Assembly: GCF_000230715.2 (NCBI RefSeq)
Contig: NC_019792.1
Location: 1,736,001 to 1,800,000, forward strand
Direction of reading: 5' to 3'
Source of the DNA: Natronobacterium gregoryi SP2
GTDB lineage: Archaea; Halobacteriota; Halobacteria; Halobacteriales; Natrialbaceae
DNA: 64,000 nt
The position numbers were made by a program, and so were the translations under genes. The notes below the pieces were generated by a model that worked only from the letters and a program-made list of their open reading frames with translations, searched no databases and was not told the DNA's origin. Shown in pieces: positions 1 to 7,976 of the stretch. Every line of letters begins with the position of its first letter. The first letter of the stretch is position 1.

Positions 1-30
1 CCGGTCGGACACGACGGGTGACGGGCGACG

Positions 31-816
31 ATGCTGAACCCGGTCCACGTCGACGCAGCCGTCGATCTCGCTTACGGCGCACTGATCGCACTCTCGATCG
101 TACTGATCGCCGTCTTCGAGACGACCGTCGGACTCGCGTTCGGTATCGGCGTGTTCGCGGCCTACATCGTCCACGTCGTCTGGAAGATGGCGCGGTTCGA
201 TCCGGACTGGATGACTCGAGCGGTCGAGGAGACGGTCGAGCAGAAAGTCGAAGGCGTGCAGGCACAGGTCGAGGAGACGGTCGAACAGACGGTCGGCGAA
301 ACTGTCGAAGAAACCGTCGACGAAACTGTCGAACAGACGGTCGAAGAAACAGTCGAGGAGACGGTCGGTGAAACTGTCGAAGAAACAGTCGAGGAGACGG
401 TCGGTGAAACTGTCGAAGAAACAGTCGAGGAGACGGTCGGTGAAACTGTCGAAGAAACAGTCGAGGAGACAGTCGGTGAAACCGTCGAAGAAACAGTCGA
501 GGAGACGGTCGGCGAAACCGTCGACGAAACAGTCGAGGAGACGTTCGGTGAAACCGTCGACGAAACAGTCGAGGAGGTAGCGGCACAGGTCGAAGAGACA
601 GTCGAACAGACGGTCGAAAAGCAGGTCGAAGAAGTACAGACGCAGGTCGAGAAAACCGTCGAGGAGACGGTCGGCGAGACAGTCGAAAAACAGGTCGACG
701 AGGTCCAGACGAAGGTCGACGCCGTCGACGAACGCGTCGACCGTCGGCCTCGAGAGGACGAAGTCGAAGAGATGGTCGAGGAGTCGGCCGAAGGGGAAGA
801 AGAGGCCGACTCGTAG
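31..816 (+). CDS. Membrane-anchored protein with long ETVE-type repeat tail
   Basis: The 261-residue protein has two hydrophobic segments near the N-terminus (about residues 8-31 and 33-50), then a KMARFDPDWM motif, then about 190 residues of an E/T/V tetrad repeat (ETVE, ETVG, ETVD) expected to form one long charged helix or coiled coil. A 36-bp DNA tandem repeat (VGETVEETVEET) encodes its core. The acidic C-terminus has an RVDRRP motif. A shorter relative on the minus strand at about 4.5-4.9 kb shares the membrane part and the KMARFDPDWM and R-DRRP motifs. The two relatives bracket the UspA/PiT pairs. No enzymatic motif is seen and I do not recognise a named family. An internal membrane-tethered spacer or scaffold is a guess. 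ATG at 31 starts just before the first membrane segment. Confidence 0.8.
   Translation: MLNPVHVDAAVDLAYGALIALSIVLIAVFETTVGLAFGIGVFAAYIVHVVWKMARFDPDWMTRAVEETVEQKVEGVQAQVEETVEQTVGETVEETVDETVEQTVEETVEETVGETVEETVEETVGETVEETVEETVGETVEETVEETVGETVEETVEETVGETVDETVEETFGETVDETVEEVAAQVEETVEQTVEKQVEEVQTQVEKTVEETVGETVEKQVDEVQTKVDAVDERVDRRPREDEVEEMVEESAEGEEEADS
364..579 (+). repeat. 36-bp tandem repeat, six units, within the coiled-coil gene
   Basis: Six consecutive 36-bp units (364-399, 400-435, 436-471, 472-507, 508-543, 544-579), each encoding VGETVEETVEET or a close variant. The first units are nearly identical in DNA and the later ones diverge by C/T and A/C changes. The repeat is in frame, so unit gain or loss would change protein length without breaking the gene. 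Confidence 0.9.
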
Positions 817-906
817 CGATCGCTCCTGCCGGACGACTGTCGGTCACTCACGGCGCAACCGAAAGATGGGTTACGGCTGTGCCGGCACGTTGGCACAGGG
901 GCCGTC

Positions 907-1335
907 TCAACGAACGATCGTCACCGGTACCGGCGCGCGTTTCGTCACGGTTTCGGCGACGTTCCCCACGAGAAAGCGGTGTGTCGCGCGATTCCAATCT
1001 GCGCCGTGGCTCCCGAGAACGATCGTGTCGTAGTCGTCGGCGCGGTCGACGACGTTCCGTGCCGGGTGACCGATACCGACGACCGTCTCGAGTTCTCGGT
1101 CCCGTTCCGCGGCGACCTCGTGGGCGCGTTCGAAGACCGTTTCGGCCCGGTCGGCGGCCGCCTCCTCGAGGTCGTCCTTGAGCGAGAGTCCTACCGCGTC
1201 GCCCATCATCATCGACGGGACGCCGACGACGTGGAGGACGGTGACCTCGGCGTCGGGGTGGTTCTCGAGGGCGTACTCGAGTGCGTGCTCGGCGTGGTCG
1301 GAGTCGTCCATGGGGACGAGGATGCGAGAGAGCAT
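907..1335 (-). CDS. Universal stress protein UspA family
   Basis: A single-domain UspA fold of 143 residues starting MLSRILVPMDDSDHAEHAL, the usual first beta strand with an aspartate that contacts nucleotide. The C-terminal ATP-type loop reads LGSHGA, then about ten residues, then LVGNVAETV, close to the family motif G-x2-G-x9-G-(S/T). It ends PVPVTIVR as most UspA proteins do. The ATG at 1335 is preferred because residues encoded further upstream are arginine-rich and non-conserved. It follows a PiT permease on the same strand, and the next usp (2691-3116) repeats this arrangement, so a role in phosphate or energy stress is inferred. Confidence 0.93.
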   Translation of the reverse strand: MLSRILVPMDDSDHAEHALEYALENHPDAEVTVLHVVGVPSMMMGDAVGLSLKDDLEEAAADRAETVFERAHEVAAERDRELETVVGIGHPARNVVDRADDYDTIVLGSHGADWNRATHRFLVGNVAETVTKRAPVPVTIVR

Positions 1336-1394
1336 AGCTCGTGATTCGTCGGCGAGCGACGTAAGTCCTGGTCGCGGTTCAGTAGCCGGAGCGG

Positions 1395-2573
1395 TCAGGC
1401 GACGCCGGGAAGAGCGAGGAAGAACCCGTACGCCAGGAGCGTCGACATCGAGGGACCGATGATCCACATCGAGACGTACTTGACGATCGCTCGAGGGTTG
1501 AACAGGTCGTCACCGCGGAGTACGTCCGCAGACTCCGGTTGGCCGATCCGAGGCGCGGTCTCGTCGACTTTCTCCTGGGCGACGATGGCACCGAGGTCGA
1601 TCTCGGTGTCGTCTACGTCCTGGCTGACTGCCTCGCGGACCGTGACCGGACGGGTCGCTCGGCCCCAGCCGATGCCGACGATCGTCATCACTGTCGCCAT
1701 CACGAGGCTGATCGGGATACCGGCCCACGAGAGAATCGTCGTGATCGTCGAGGCGGTCACCATGACGAAAAGCGCCGCGAGCAGCGGGATGTCGCTCAGT
1801 TCGCCGCCGACGGACGCCATCGTTCGTCGGGCGATGGTGAACCCGCCGAGACCGATTGCAAAGGTGGCAATGATGATCGCGGTGTTCGGTTCCAGCCCGT
1901 CGACAGTGCCGACCAGCGGCGCGGCGGCGTTCGGGACGTTGCTCGCACCGGCACTGAAGGCCATGTAGCAGCCGATGACGAAGACCGCGAGCGTGGTACC
2001 GAACTCCTGTCGGGTCGTGTTCGGTCCGAGCGCCGGCGTCGGTACCGATCCTCGGCGCTCGAGTCGAAGCAGCGGCCCTTCCGACTTTTCGATGTCGACC
2101 CGGTGATTGACCCACGGGTAGATGTACCGACCGATCAGTACGCCGATCCAGAGCCCGATGATCGGCGTGACGATCCACCAGGAGATGATTTCGGCGATCG
2201 TCGCGTAGTCCAGGGTCCCCGTGGCCAGTCCCAGTCCGGCGATCGCGCCGACCGTCGTCATCGACGTCGGCACGGGAACGCCGAAGATGTTGGCGACGAG
2301 CATCCCCAGTCCGATGAAAAAGAGGACGGCGACGCCAGCGGTCAGCGTGAGGTCGATCGTGATAATCCCCTCGCTGAGCGTCTCCATCACGTTCCGTCCG
2401 ACGGTCCAGCCGCCGAAGAAGACGAAGAACGTCATGACCGCCGCTGCAGTCGTCTTCGACACGATTCCGGCACCGACGGAGGGTCCCCACGTGATTCCAG
2501 TCGACGAACCGCCAATGTTGAAACCGACGAAAACCGAGGCGACAACTCCGACCAACAGCACCGTTTCGACCAT
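1395..2573 (-). CDS. PiT-family inorganic phosphate transporter (copy 1)
   Basis: A polytopic membrane protein of about 393 residues with the two PiT signature regions. Near the N-terminus is VFVGFNIGGSSTGITWGPSVG, ending in a helix with KTTAAAVM. A second inverted repeat has FSAGASNVPNAAAPLVG, the GANDVANA-like signature of the Pho-4/PiT family. These transporters import phosphate with a cation. A hydrophilic loop near residues 320-355 separates the last helices. The ATG at 2573 is chosen because it directly precedes the first membrane helix; an upstream ATG at 2618 would add 15 residues. It lies upstream of a uspA gene on the same strand and is a paralogue of the permease at 3162-4343. Confidence 0.93.
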   Translation of the reverse strand: MVETVLLVGVVASVFVGFNIGGSSTGITWGPSVGAGIVSKTTAAAVMTFFVFFGGWTVGRNVMETLSEGIITIDLTLTAGVAVLFFIGLGMLVANIFGVPVPTSMTTVGAIAGLGLATGTLDYATIAEIISWWIVTPIIGLWIGVLIGRYIYPWVNHRVDIEKSEGPLLRLERRGSVPTPALGPNTTRQEFGTTLAVFVIGCYMAFSAGASNVPNAAAPLVGTVDGLEPNTAIIIATFAIGLGGFTIARRTMASVGGELSDIPLLAALFVMVTASTITTILSWAGIPISLVMATVMTIVGIGWGRATRPVTVREAVSQDVDDTEIDLGAIVAQEKVDETAPRIGQPESADVLRGDDLFNPRAIVKYVSMWIIGPSMSTLLAYGFFLALPGVA

Positions 2574-2690
2574 CAGCAGATAGTATATCGCTGTTCGTGA
2601 AATAACTGCTGGAACCACTGATCTGTGGGTTATCTACACTACTCTGCGTTCGTCCTGACTATCGGCTCCGTGAAACGTTGGCTAGTCGAG

Positions 2691-3116
2691 TCACCGAACG
2701 ACGACGACCGGGACTGGAGACCGCCGAAATACCTTCTCCGCGACGTTGCCGACGAAGATACGGTCCGCGACGCTCCCGCCGTGGCTGCCGATCACGACCG
2801 TCTCGTAGTCGGCAGCGCGGCGAACGATGGCACGAACCGGATGTCCGAGTTCGACGTCGGTGTCCAAAACGACGTCACCGTCGGCTTCGGCGGCGATTTC
2901 TCGGGCGCGTTCGAACACCTCTTTTGCGTGTTCGTCGGCCGCCTCTTCGAGGTCGTCAGCGAGCGCGAGGCCCGTCGCCCGCCCCCACATGGGGGACGGT
3001 TCACCGACCACGTGGAGAACAGTGACGTCGGCGTCGGGGAAGACCTCGAGTGCGTACTCGAGTGTGCGTTCGCTCATCTCCGAATCGTCCATCGGGACGA
3101 GGACGTCGTCGACCAT
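2691..3116 (-). CDS. Universal stress protein UspA family
   Basis: A 141-residue UspA protein starting MVDDVLVPMDDSEMSERTL and ending PVPVVVVR. The ATP-binding-type loop is present as IGSHGG followed after several residues by FVGNVAEKV. It is closely similar in layout to the usp gene at 907-1335 (shared segments include VLHVVG and an acidic EEAADEHAKEVFERA-like helix), consistent with duplication of a usp-pit pair. It follows the permease at 3162-4343 with a gap of about 45 bp, so the two are probably cotranscribed. The ligand and partner cannot be read from the sequence. Confidence 0.93.
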   Translation of the reverse strand: MVDDVLVPMDDSEMSERTLEYALEVFPDADVTVLHVVGEPSPMWGRATGLALADDLEEAADEHAKEVFERAREIAAEADGDVVLDTDVELGHPVRAIVRRAADYETVVIGSHGGSVADRIFVGNVAEKVFRRSPVPVVVVR

Positions 3117-3161
3117 ACGCGATGTCCCACGCCGATCGGAATAAACGCGGGGGTGGGGCCT

Positions 3162-4343
3162 TCAGATCCCGAATATCGGGACGAACCGGAACGTTGCGTA
3201 CGCGCCAAGCGTCGCGATCGCCGGGACGACGTTCTGCATGAGGACGACGCGGGCCGTCGTCGCCGGGTCGAACAGATCCGACGCCTTCGGAATCCGCTCG
3301 GGTTCTTTTTCTTCGCCGATCGGCGGGAGTTCCTCGCCCTCTCGATCCTCGGACAGTGCGCCGACCGACACTGGGGCCGACTCCTCGCCGCGGACTGCTT
3401 CGGAGACGGTGATCGGACGCGTCGCTCGGCCCCAGCCGAGCCCGATGATACACATCGTCGCGATGATGACGAAACTCGCGGGGATGCCGATCGCCGAGAG
3501 GAAGATGACAAGCGTGGCGCTTACCGTCGCGGTCACGATCGCCGCCGTCAGCGGGAGTTCCGTGAGTTCGTTCCCCATCGTCTCGAGGGTCCGGCGTGCA
3601 ATCGTGAACGTGCCGATCCCGACGGCGAGACAGCCGATAATGATTGCGGGGTTCATCTCGAGTTCGCCGCTGCCGACCAGTGGTGCGACCGCGTTCGCGA
3701 TGTTCGACGTACCGGAGCTGTAGGCCATCAGACAGCCGATGACGATCACCATCACCACGCCACCGGCTTCACGAACAGTCGCGGTATCGCTCAGTCCTGG
3801 CGTCGGAACGATCCCGGAGCGGTCGATCTCGAACAGCGGCCCTTCGCTTCGTTCCATCGCGATCCGTCGATTGAGTTCGGCGTAGAAGTACCGGCCGATG
3901 ATCAGTGAGACCCAGAAACCGATGAATGGGGAGACGATCCACCAGATCGCGATTTCTCCCATGACTCCCCAGTCGAGTTCGCCCGCCGCGAGACCGAGCC
4001 CCGCGATCGAGCCGACGGCCGTCATCGACGTCGACGCGGGGACGCCGAAGACGTTCCCGACGAACAATGCGACGCCGATGAAAAAGAGGACGGCGACGCT
4101 CGCCTCGAGCGTGAAGACGCCGGGGTCGTGCACGAGGTCCCGGCCGAGCGTGTCGACGACTCGCCGGCCGATCGTCCACGCCCCGACGAAGAAGAAGATC
4201 GTCATCAGCGCGCCGGCCATGGTCTTCGAGATGGCGTCGGCCCCGACGGCCGGCCCGAACGCGGGGCCGGTCGTCGCGCCGCCGATGTTGTATCCGACGA
4301 AGATCGCGACGAGAATGCCGATGAGAAGCAGCGTCGAAATCAT
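3162..4343 (-). CDS. PiT-family inorganic phosphate transporter (copy 2)
   Basis: A 393-residue polytopic permease starting MISTLLLIGILVAIFVGYNIGG. PiT signature repeats are visible as GYNIGGATTGPAFGPAVGA and, in the second half, YSSGTSNIANAVAPLVGSG. It aligns along its length with the permease at 1395-2573: both share FFIG, VPTSMT/VPASTSMTAVG, IWWIV-P-IG and the RRTLETMG/RRTMASVGGEL region followed by GWGRATRP-TVSEAV. A charged cytoplasmic loop (about residues 310-350) differs between the copies. It heads the minus-strand array pit-usp-pit-usp, and its promoter probably lies in the region between 4343 and 4506. Confidence 0.93.
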   Translation of the reverse strand: MISTLLLIGILVAIFVGYNIGGATTGPAFGPAVGADAISKTMAGALMTIFFFVGAWTIGRRVVDTLGRDLVHDPGVFTLEASVAVLFFIGVALFVGNVFGVPASTSMTAVGSIAGLGLAAGELDWGVMGEIAIWWIVSPFIGFWVSLIIGRYFYAELNRRIAMERSEGPLFEIDRSGIVPTPGLSDTATVREAGGVVMVIVIGCLMAYSSGTSNIANAVAPLVGSGELEMNPAIIIGCLAVGIGTFTIARRTLETMGNELTELPLTAAIVTATVSATLVIFLSAIGIPASFVIIATMCIIGLGWGRATRPITVSEAVRGEESAPVSVGALSEDREGEELPPIGEEKEPERIPKASDLFDPATTARVVLMQNVVPAIATLGAYATFRFVPIFGI

Positions 4344-4505
4344 GCCTGGATGAGAGACGTCCCTCGGTGTTTGCGAGGGTCGTTTCGTGCCGTCTGACGT
4401 ACTCGAGCCGGTGCCCGTCGGGGCTCCGTGGAACGCCGACCGAGAGTCGGGTAGCTGCGGCCGGCGGGTCGTGGGCCGGCCGTCGACCGTCGAACGTCGG
4501 CGGGT

Positions 4506-4882
4506 TCAATCGTCGGATGTCTCTTCCATCTCATCTATCACTGTTTCCTCGAGTAGTGCGTCGATCTCTTTGAGCGCGGCCGGCGGTCGATCCGCTGATC
4601 GACCGTCTCGAGTTGTTCCTGGCCCGCATCGAGCTGTTCGCTGACTGTCTCGTCTACTCGCTTCTCGACCTGCTCGCCGACCGTCTCCTTGACCGCCTGG
4701 CTCATCCAGTCCGGATCGAACCGCGCCATCTTCCAGACGACGTGTAACGCGTACGAGATCAGCACGCCCAGCCCGAACGCTACCCCGACGAGCGTTCCGA
4801 CCGAGACGATCAGGGCGACCGAGACGAAGATCAGGACACCGTAGCCGAGATCGATGATCGCGTCGACGCGACGCGGGTTCAT
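4506..4882 (-). pseudogene. Short paralogue of the ETVE-repeat membrane protein, apparent frameshift near the 3' end
   Basis: Starting at ATG 4882 the frame reads MNPRRVDAIIDLGYGVLIF, two membrane segments and KMARFDPDWM, matching the N-terminus of the 261-residue protein at 31-816. It continues through a short helix (KETVGEQVEKRVDETVSEQ) to RIDRRP, then becomes basic and stops at 4538. In the next frame the sequence from the same point reads PAALKEIDALLEETVIDEMEETSDD and stops at 4506, an acidic haloarchaeal-looking tail. This implies a one-base shift near 4580-4590. It may be a sequencing error, a real inactivation, or a tolerated altered C-terminus. If the first frame is real, the protein is 114 residues. 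Confidence 0.6.
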
Positions 4883-5085
4883 CGCTCGGGACGTCCCTCC
4901 GATACGATCGCAGAGCCACTTCGGACTCGGTCGAGACCCGCACTCATGGCGTAGTCCGTTCACTGTACCGCGTGAAATCAGTTTGGTGCGTGATAGTTAC
5001 TGTTTCTCGTAGGTGACTCTACGGCTCGAGGGTAGTTCGGGCGAGAACCGCCGCCTTTACTCGAGTGCGCGCCACCGACACGAGT

Positions 5086-5835
5086 ATGGACGAGGACGCA
5101 AGCGAAGTGGGCAACGACGGGTTCGAGGTCGTTCCGGCGGTCGACGTGAAAGACGGCGAGGTCGTCCAGTTGGTTCAGGGCGAGCGCGGCACCGAGAAGA
5201 CCTACGGCGACCCGGTCGAGGCAGCCCGCAAGTGGGTCGAGGCCGGCGCGGAGTCGCTGCACCTGATCGATCTCGACGGCGCGTTCGAGGGCGAACGAGA
5301 GAACGGAGACGCGATCGACGCGGTCGTCGACGCCGTCGACGTCCCGACGCAACTGGGCGGCGGCATCCGGACTGCCGAGGACGCGGTCGAACTCCTCGAG
5401 CGCGGCGTCGATCGAGTCATTCTCGGCACTGCGGCGGTCGAGAATCCCGAGATTGTCGCCGAGATCAGCGAAGAATACCCGGACAGCGTCGTCGTCAGTC
5501 TCGATGCGAAAGACGGTGAGGTCGTCGTCGAGGGCTGGACCGAGGGTGTCGGCATCTCGCCGGTCGAGGCCGCCGAGCGATACGAGGGACTTGGTGCCGC
5601 GGCGATCCTCTTTACGAACGTCGACGTCGAGGGGAAACTCGAGGGCGTCGCGGCCGAACCGGTCCGTGAACTGGTCGAAGCGACCGAGATTCCGGTGGTC
5701 GCCAGCGGCGGCGTCGCGACTCTCGAAGACGTTCGGGCGCTCGAAGACGCTGGCGCGGCCGCCGTGGTCGTCGGAAGCGCGCTGTACGAAGGGCAGTTCT
5801 CGCTCGCGGAAGCGACCGACGTCGTCGGAAGCTGA
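5086..5835 (+). CDS. hisA: HisA, ProFAR isomerase (histidine biosynthesis)
   Basis: A (beta/alpha)8 barrel of about 249 residues catalysing the Amadori isomerisation of ProFAR to PRFAR, step four of histidine synthesis. Visible hallmarks are FEVVPAVDVKDGEVVQLVQG at the first strand (catalytic Asp in the AVDVKDG segment), LHLIDLDGAF, the phosphate loop LGGGIRT, VVVSLDAKDGEV with the second catalytic Asp in the middle of the barrel, and ASGGVATLEDV plus VVVGSALYEG at the C-terminal phosphate site. ATG at 5086 is preferred over the upstream in-frame ATG at 5065 because only a short acidic extension precedes the first strand. hisG is in the same window at 48 kb but is not linked, the usual scattered archaeal arrangement. 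Confidence 0.95.
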   Translation: MDEDASEVGNDGFEVVPAVDVKDGEVVQLVQGERGTEKTYGDPVEAARKWVEAGAESLHLIDLDGAFEGERENGDAIDAVVDAVDVPTQLGGGIRTAEDAVELLERGVDRVILGTAAVENPEIVAEISEEYPDSVVVSLDAKDGEVVVEGWTEGVGISPVEAAERYEGLGAAAILFTNVDVEGKLEGVAAEPVRELVEATEIPVVASGGVATLEDVRALEDAGAAAVVVGSALYEGQFSLAEATDVVGS

Positions 5836-5889
5836 GTTCGCTCGACGGAGACGAACGCCTTCTTGACCCCCTGTCCCCTAGCCGCGTGC

Positions 5890-7119
5890 GTGGACTCGAG
5901 AGATCGGGATCGAGTCGTCCTCGCGGCGGTCGTCTTCGCCGTTCTCTTCTCGCAGCTATTGCTCTATCCGGGAATCGCGACGCTCGTCTCGGCGCTGGGA
6001 GCCGAGGCGACGACTTCACCGTTTGCCGAGACAGCGCTGGACGCGAGCATGTGGTTTCTCGTCGCCGAGTTCGCAGCCTACGTCGCCTTCGTCGGCGTCT
6101 GGGGTGCTGTAAGCGATGTGACGGGGAAGCGGACGCCGTTGATCGTCGCCGGAGCCGTCGCTGGCGCGACAGGGTACGGTCTGCTCGCGCTCGTTCCCAC
6201 GATCGGATCGATTCCCTTCGAGGGGGTGCTCTTGTTGCGAGTCTTTCAGGGCGCGATGACCATCGGCGCGCTCTCGCTGACGATGACCATGTTGATGGAC
6301 CTCGGCGGCGGCAACGGCCGGAACATGGGTGCAGCCGGGATCGCAATCGGGCTCGGGGCCGCACTGGGTGCGCCGGTCGGCGGGCAGTTGACGGAAATAC
6401 ACCCGCTCGCGCCGCTGGTTGCCGCCACGACGCTGTTGCTCTGTGTCGGCGCGCTGGTCACGGCCGTCACGGATCGAGCACCGACTCGTCGTCGCAGCGC
6501 CGGAGCACTGCTCGAGGGCGTGCGTCGGCAGCCGACACTGTCGATTCCCTACGCGTTCGGGTTCGTCGATCGGATGACAGCCGGCTTCTTCGCGCTGGTC
6601 GGAACGCTGTACTTTCAGGAGACGTTTGGTCTCGACGCTGGAACGACGGGTCTCTTGCTCGCGTGTTTTTTCGCTCCGTTTGCCCTGTTGCAGTATCCCA
6701 TGGGTGCGCTGTCGGATCGGATCGGTCGAACGATCCCGATCGTCGTCGGCTCGATCTGTTATGGATTCGGCATCCTCGCGGTCGGTTCCGCGCCGACGGT
6801 AGTGCTCGCGGCCGTCGCGATGATCGCCATCGGCGTGCTCGGAGCCCTGGTTTCGCCGACGACGATGGCGCTCGTGACCGACATCGCCGACGAAAGCGAG
6901 CGCGGACTCGCAATGGCCGGGTTCAACCTCGCCGGCAGCCTTGGGTTCCTCGGTGGCTTTCTGATCGGCGGGACCGTCGCCGGAAGCTACGGCTACGACC
7001 TCGCGTTCCTCGTCGTCGGCGGCCTCGAGGTTGCCATCGCGGTCGTAGCGACCCCGGCCTTCCTGCGGCTGTCGCTTGGCTCTTCGAGCGAGGGACGAAA
7101 ACGAGACGTTCGGCCGTGA
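5890..7119 (+). CDS. Major facilitator superfamily transporter
   Basis: About 409 residues with twelve predicted membrane helices in two halves. The loop between helices 2 and 3 reads WGAVSDVTGKRTPL, and the equivalent second-half loop reads MGALSDRIGRTIPIVVG, both fitting the MFS motif G-x3-D-(R/K)-x-G-(R/K)-(R/K). A central charged loop (TDRAPTRRRSAG) separates the halves. The substrate is unknown; the layout resembles drug or metabolite exporters of the DHA type. GTG at 5890 (VDSRDRDRVVLAAVV) is the likely start; a TTG at 5863 would add nine unconserved residues. It follows hisA by about 55 bp but a functional link is unlikely. Confidence 0.88.
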   Translation: MDSRDRDRVVLAAVVFAVLFSQLLLYPGIATLVSALGAEATTSPFAETALDASMWFLVAEFAAYVAFVGVWGAVSDVTGKRTPLIVAGAVAGATGYGLLALVPTIGSIPFEGVLLLRVFQGAMTIGALSLTMTMLMDLGGGNGRNMGAAGIAIGLGAALGAPVGGQLTEIHPLAPLVAATTLLLCVGALVTAVTDRAPTRRRSAGALLEGVRRQPTLSIPYAFGFVDRMTAGFFALVGTLYFQETFGLDAGTTGLLLACFFAPFALLQYPMGALSDRIGRTIPIVVGSICYGFGILAVGSAPTVVLAAVAMIAIGVLGALVSPTTMALVTDIADESERGLAMAGFNLAGSLGFLGGFLIGGTVAGSYGYDLAFLVVGGLEVAIAVVATPAFLRLSLGSSSEGRKRDVRP

Positions 7120-7347
7120 GATAGAGTGGTGGGTTGGGTCAGTGAGCCGCGGGACGAGTCGCTGCTGTGTGGAATCGCGTACAGCGGTCGATCCACGTTC
7201 GTTTCGCGCACCCACCGAGAGCTCCTGCATCCAGTCATCACTCCGACAGTATCGGTCGAGTTCGCTCGACAGGTTCCACTGATGAGATTCTCGAGAGGAG
7301 GTTCAGCCCTGTCATGCGAGTACATACCGATGCACCAATGGAGGAGA

Positions 7348-7360
7348 CCAATTTTTATGT
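7348..7360 (+). promoter_or_regulatory. TATA-like element upstream of the halocyanin gene
   Basis: A T-rich stretch followed by TATG lies about 25-35 bp ahead of the ATG at 7383. That spacing fits an archaeal TATA box driving a leaderless or very short-leader transcript. Confidence 0.5.
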
Positions 7361-7382
7361 GATCAACACTAACAACAGGTTG

Positions 7383-7853
7383 ATGACACGAGATAGCCCG
7401 ATTTCGCGCCGAACTGCGCTGAAGATTACTGGTGGGGCAGCCGCGACGGCACTCGTCGCTGGTTGTAACGGCAACGGCGAGAACGGCGAAGAAAACGGTG
7501 ACGACGAAGAAGACGGATATGAGATCGAGCCCGGTACGACGATCGAACTCGACGCACAGACCGCCGGCTGGGAAGGCCTCGAGCCCGCAGAGATCGAAGA
7601 CGACGTCAACCCGACGCTCATCCTCCAGGAAGGCGAGGAGTACGAGATCGGCTGGCCCGTCGGCGACGGTGGCAACCACAACATCGAGATCTGGAACGAA
7701 GACGACGAAGTCGTCGACGGCCTCCAGACCGAGGAAACGACCGACGACGAACCCGACGACCAGTTCCTCGAGTTCACGGCAAGCGAGGAGATGGACGCCT
7801 ACGTCTGTGCTCCACACGACGTCGCGATGAACGGCGACCTCATCATCGAATAA
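7383..7853 (+). CDS. Halocyanin-type blue copper lipoprotein
   Basis: A 156-residue exported electron carrier. The N-terminus has a Tat motif (SRRTALKIT) and a lipobox LVAGC, so the protein is probably exported folded and lipid-anchored outside the cell. An acidic linker (about residues 25-45) precedes a plastocyanin-like domain. The type-1 copper ligands are visible: His in GGNHNIEIW, then YVCAPHDVAM giving Cys, His three residues later and Met seven residues after Cys. It probably shuttles electrons between membrane complexes. ATG at 7383 is selected because the Tat signal begins there. A diverged relative at 14207-14710 lacks two of the ligands. Confidence 0.93.
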   Translation: MTRDSPISRRTALKITGGAAATALVAGCNGNGENGEENGDDEEDGYEIEPGTTIELDAQTAGWEGLEPAEIEDDVNPTLILQEGEEYEIGWPVGDGGNHNIEIWNEDDEVVDGLQTEETTDDEPDDQFLEFTASEEMDAYVCAPHDVAMNGDLIIE

Positions 7854-7976
7854 TCGGTTTCCGCCGCTGTGTTCTTTTTACTGCTGTAGCTGACCTCCAG
7901 CACGGCTGGCGATTTCCGCGGGCATCAAAAGTACCATACCGTCTCGTGTCCCAGTAGGCTGTACTCAGGTGGTTCC

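Noticed and set aside
364-579. Possible CRISPR array because of regular 36-bp spacing
   Set aside because: Units are contiguous, with no spacers, and translate in frame.
162-896. Long minus-strand frame opposite the coiled-coil gene, rich in Ser/Thr/Val
   Set aside because: It is the antisense shadow of the 36-bp tandem repeat. Composition is unlike a haloarchaeal protein, and the plus-strand frame has a proper membrane N-terminus.
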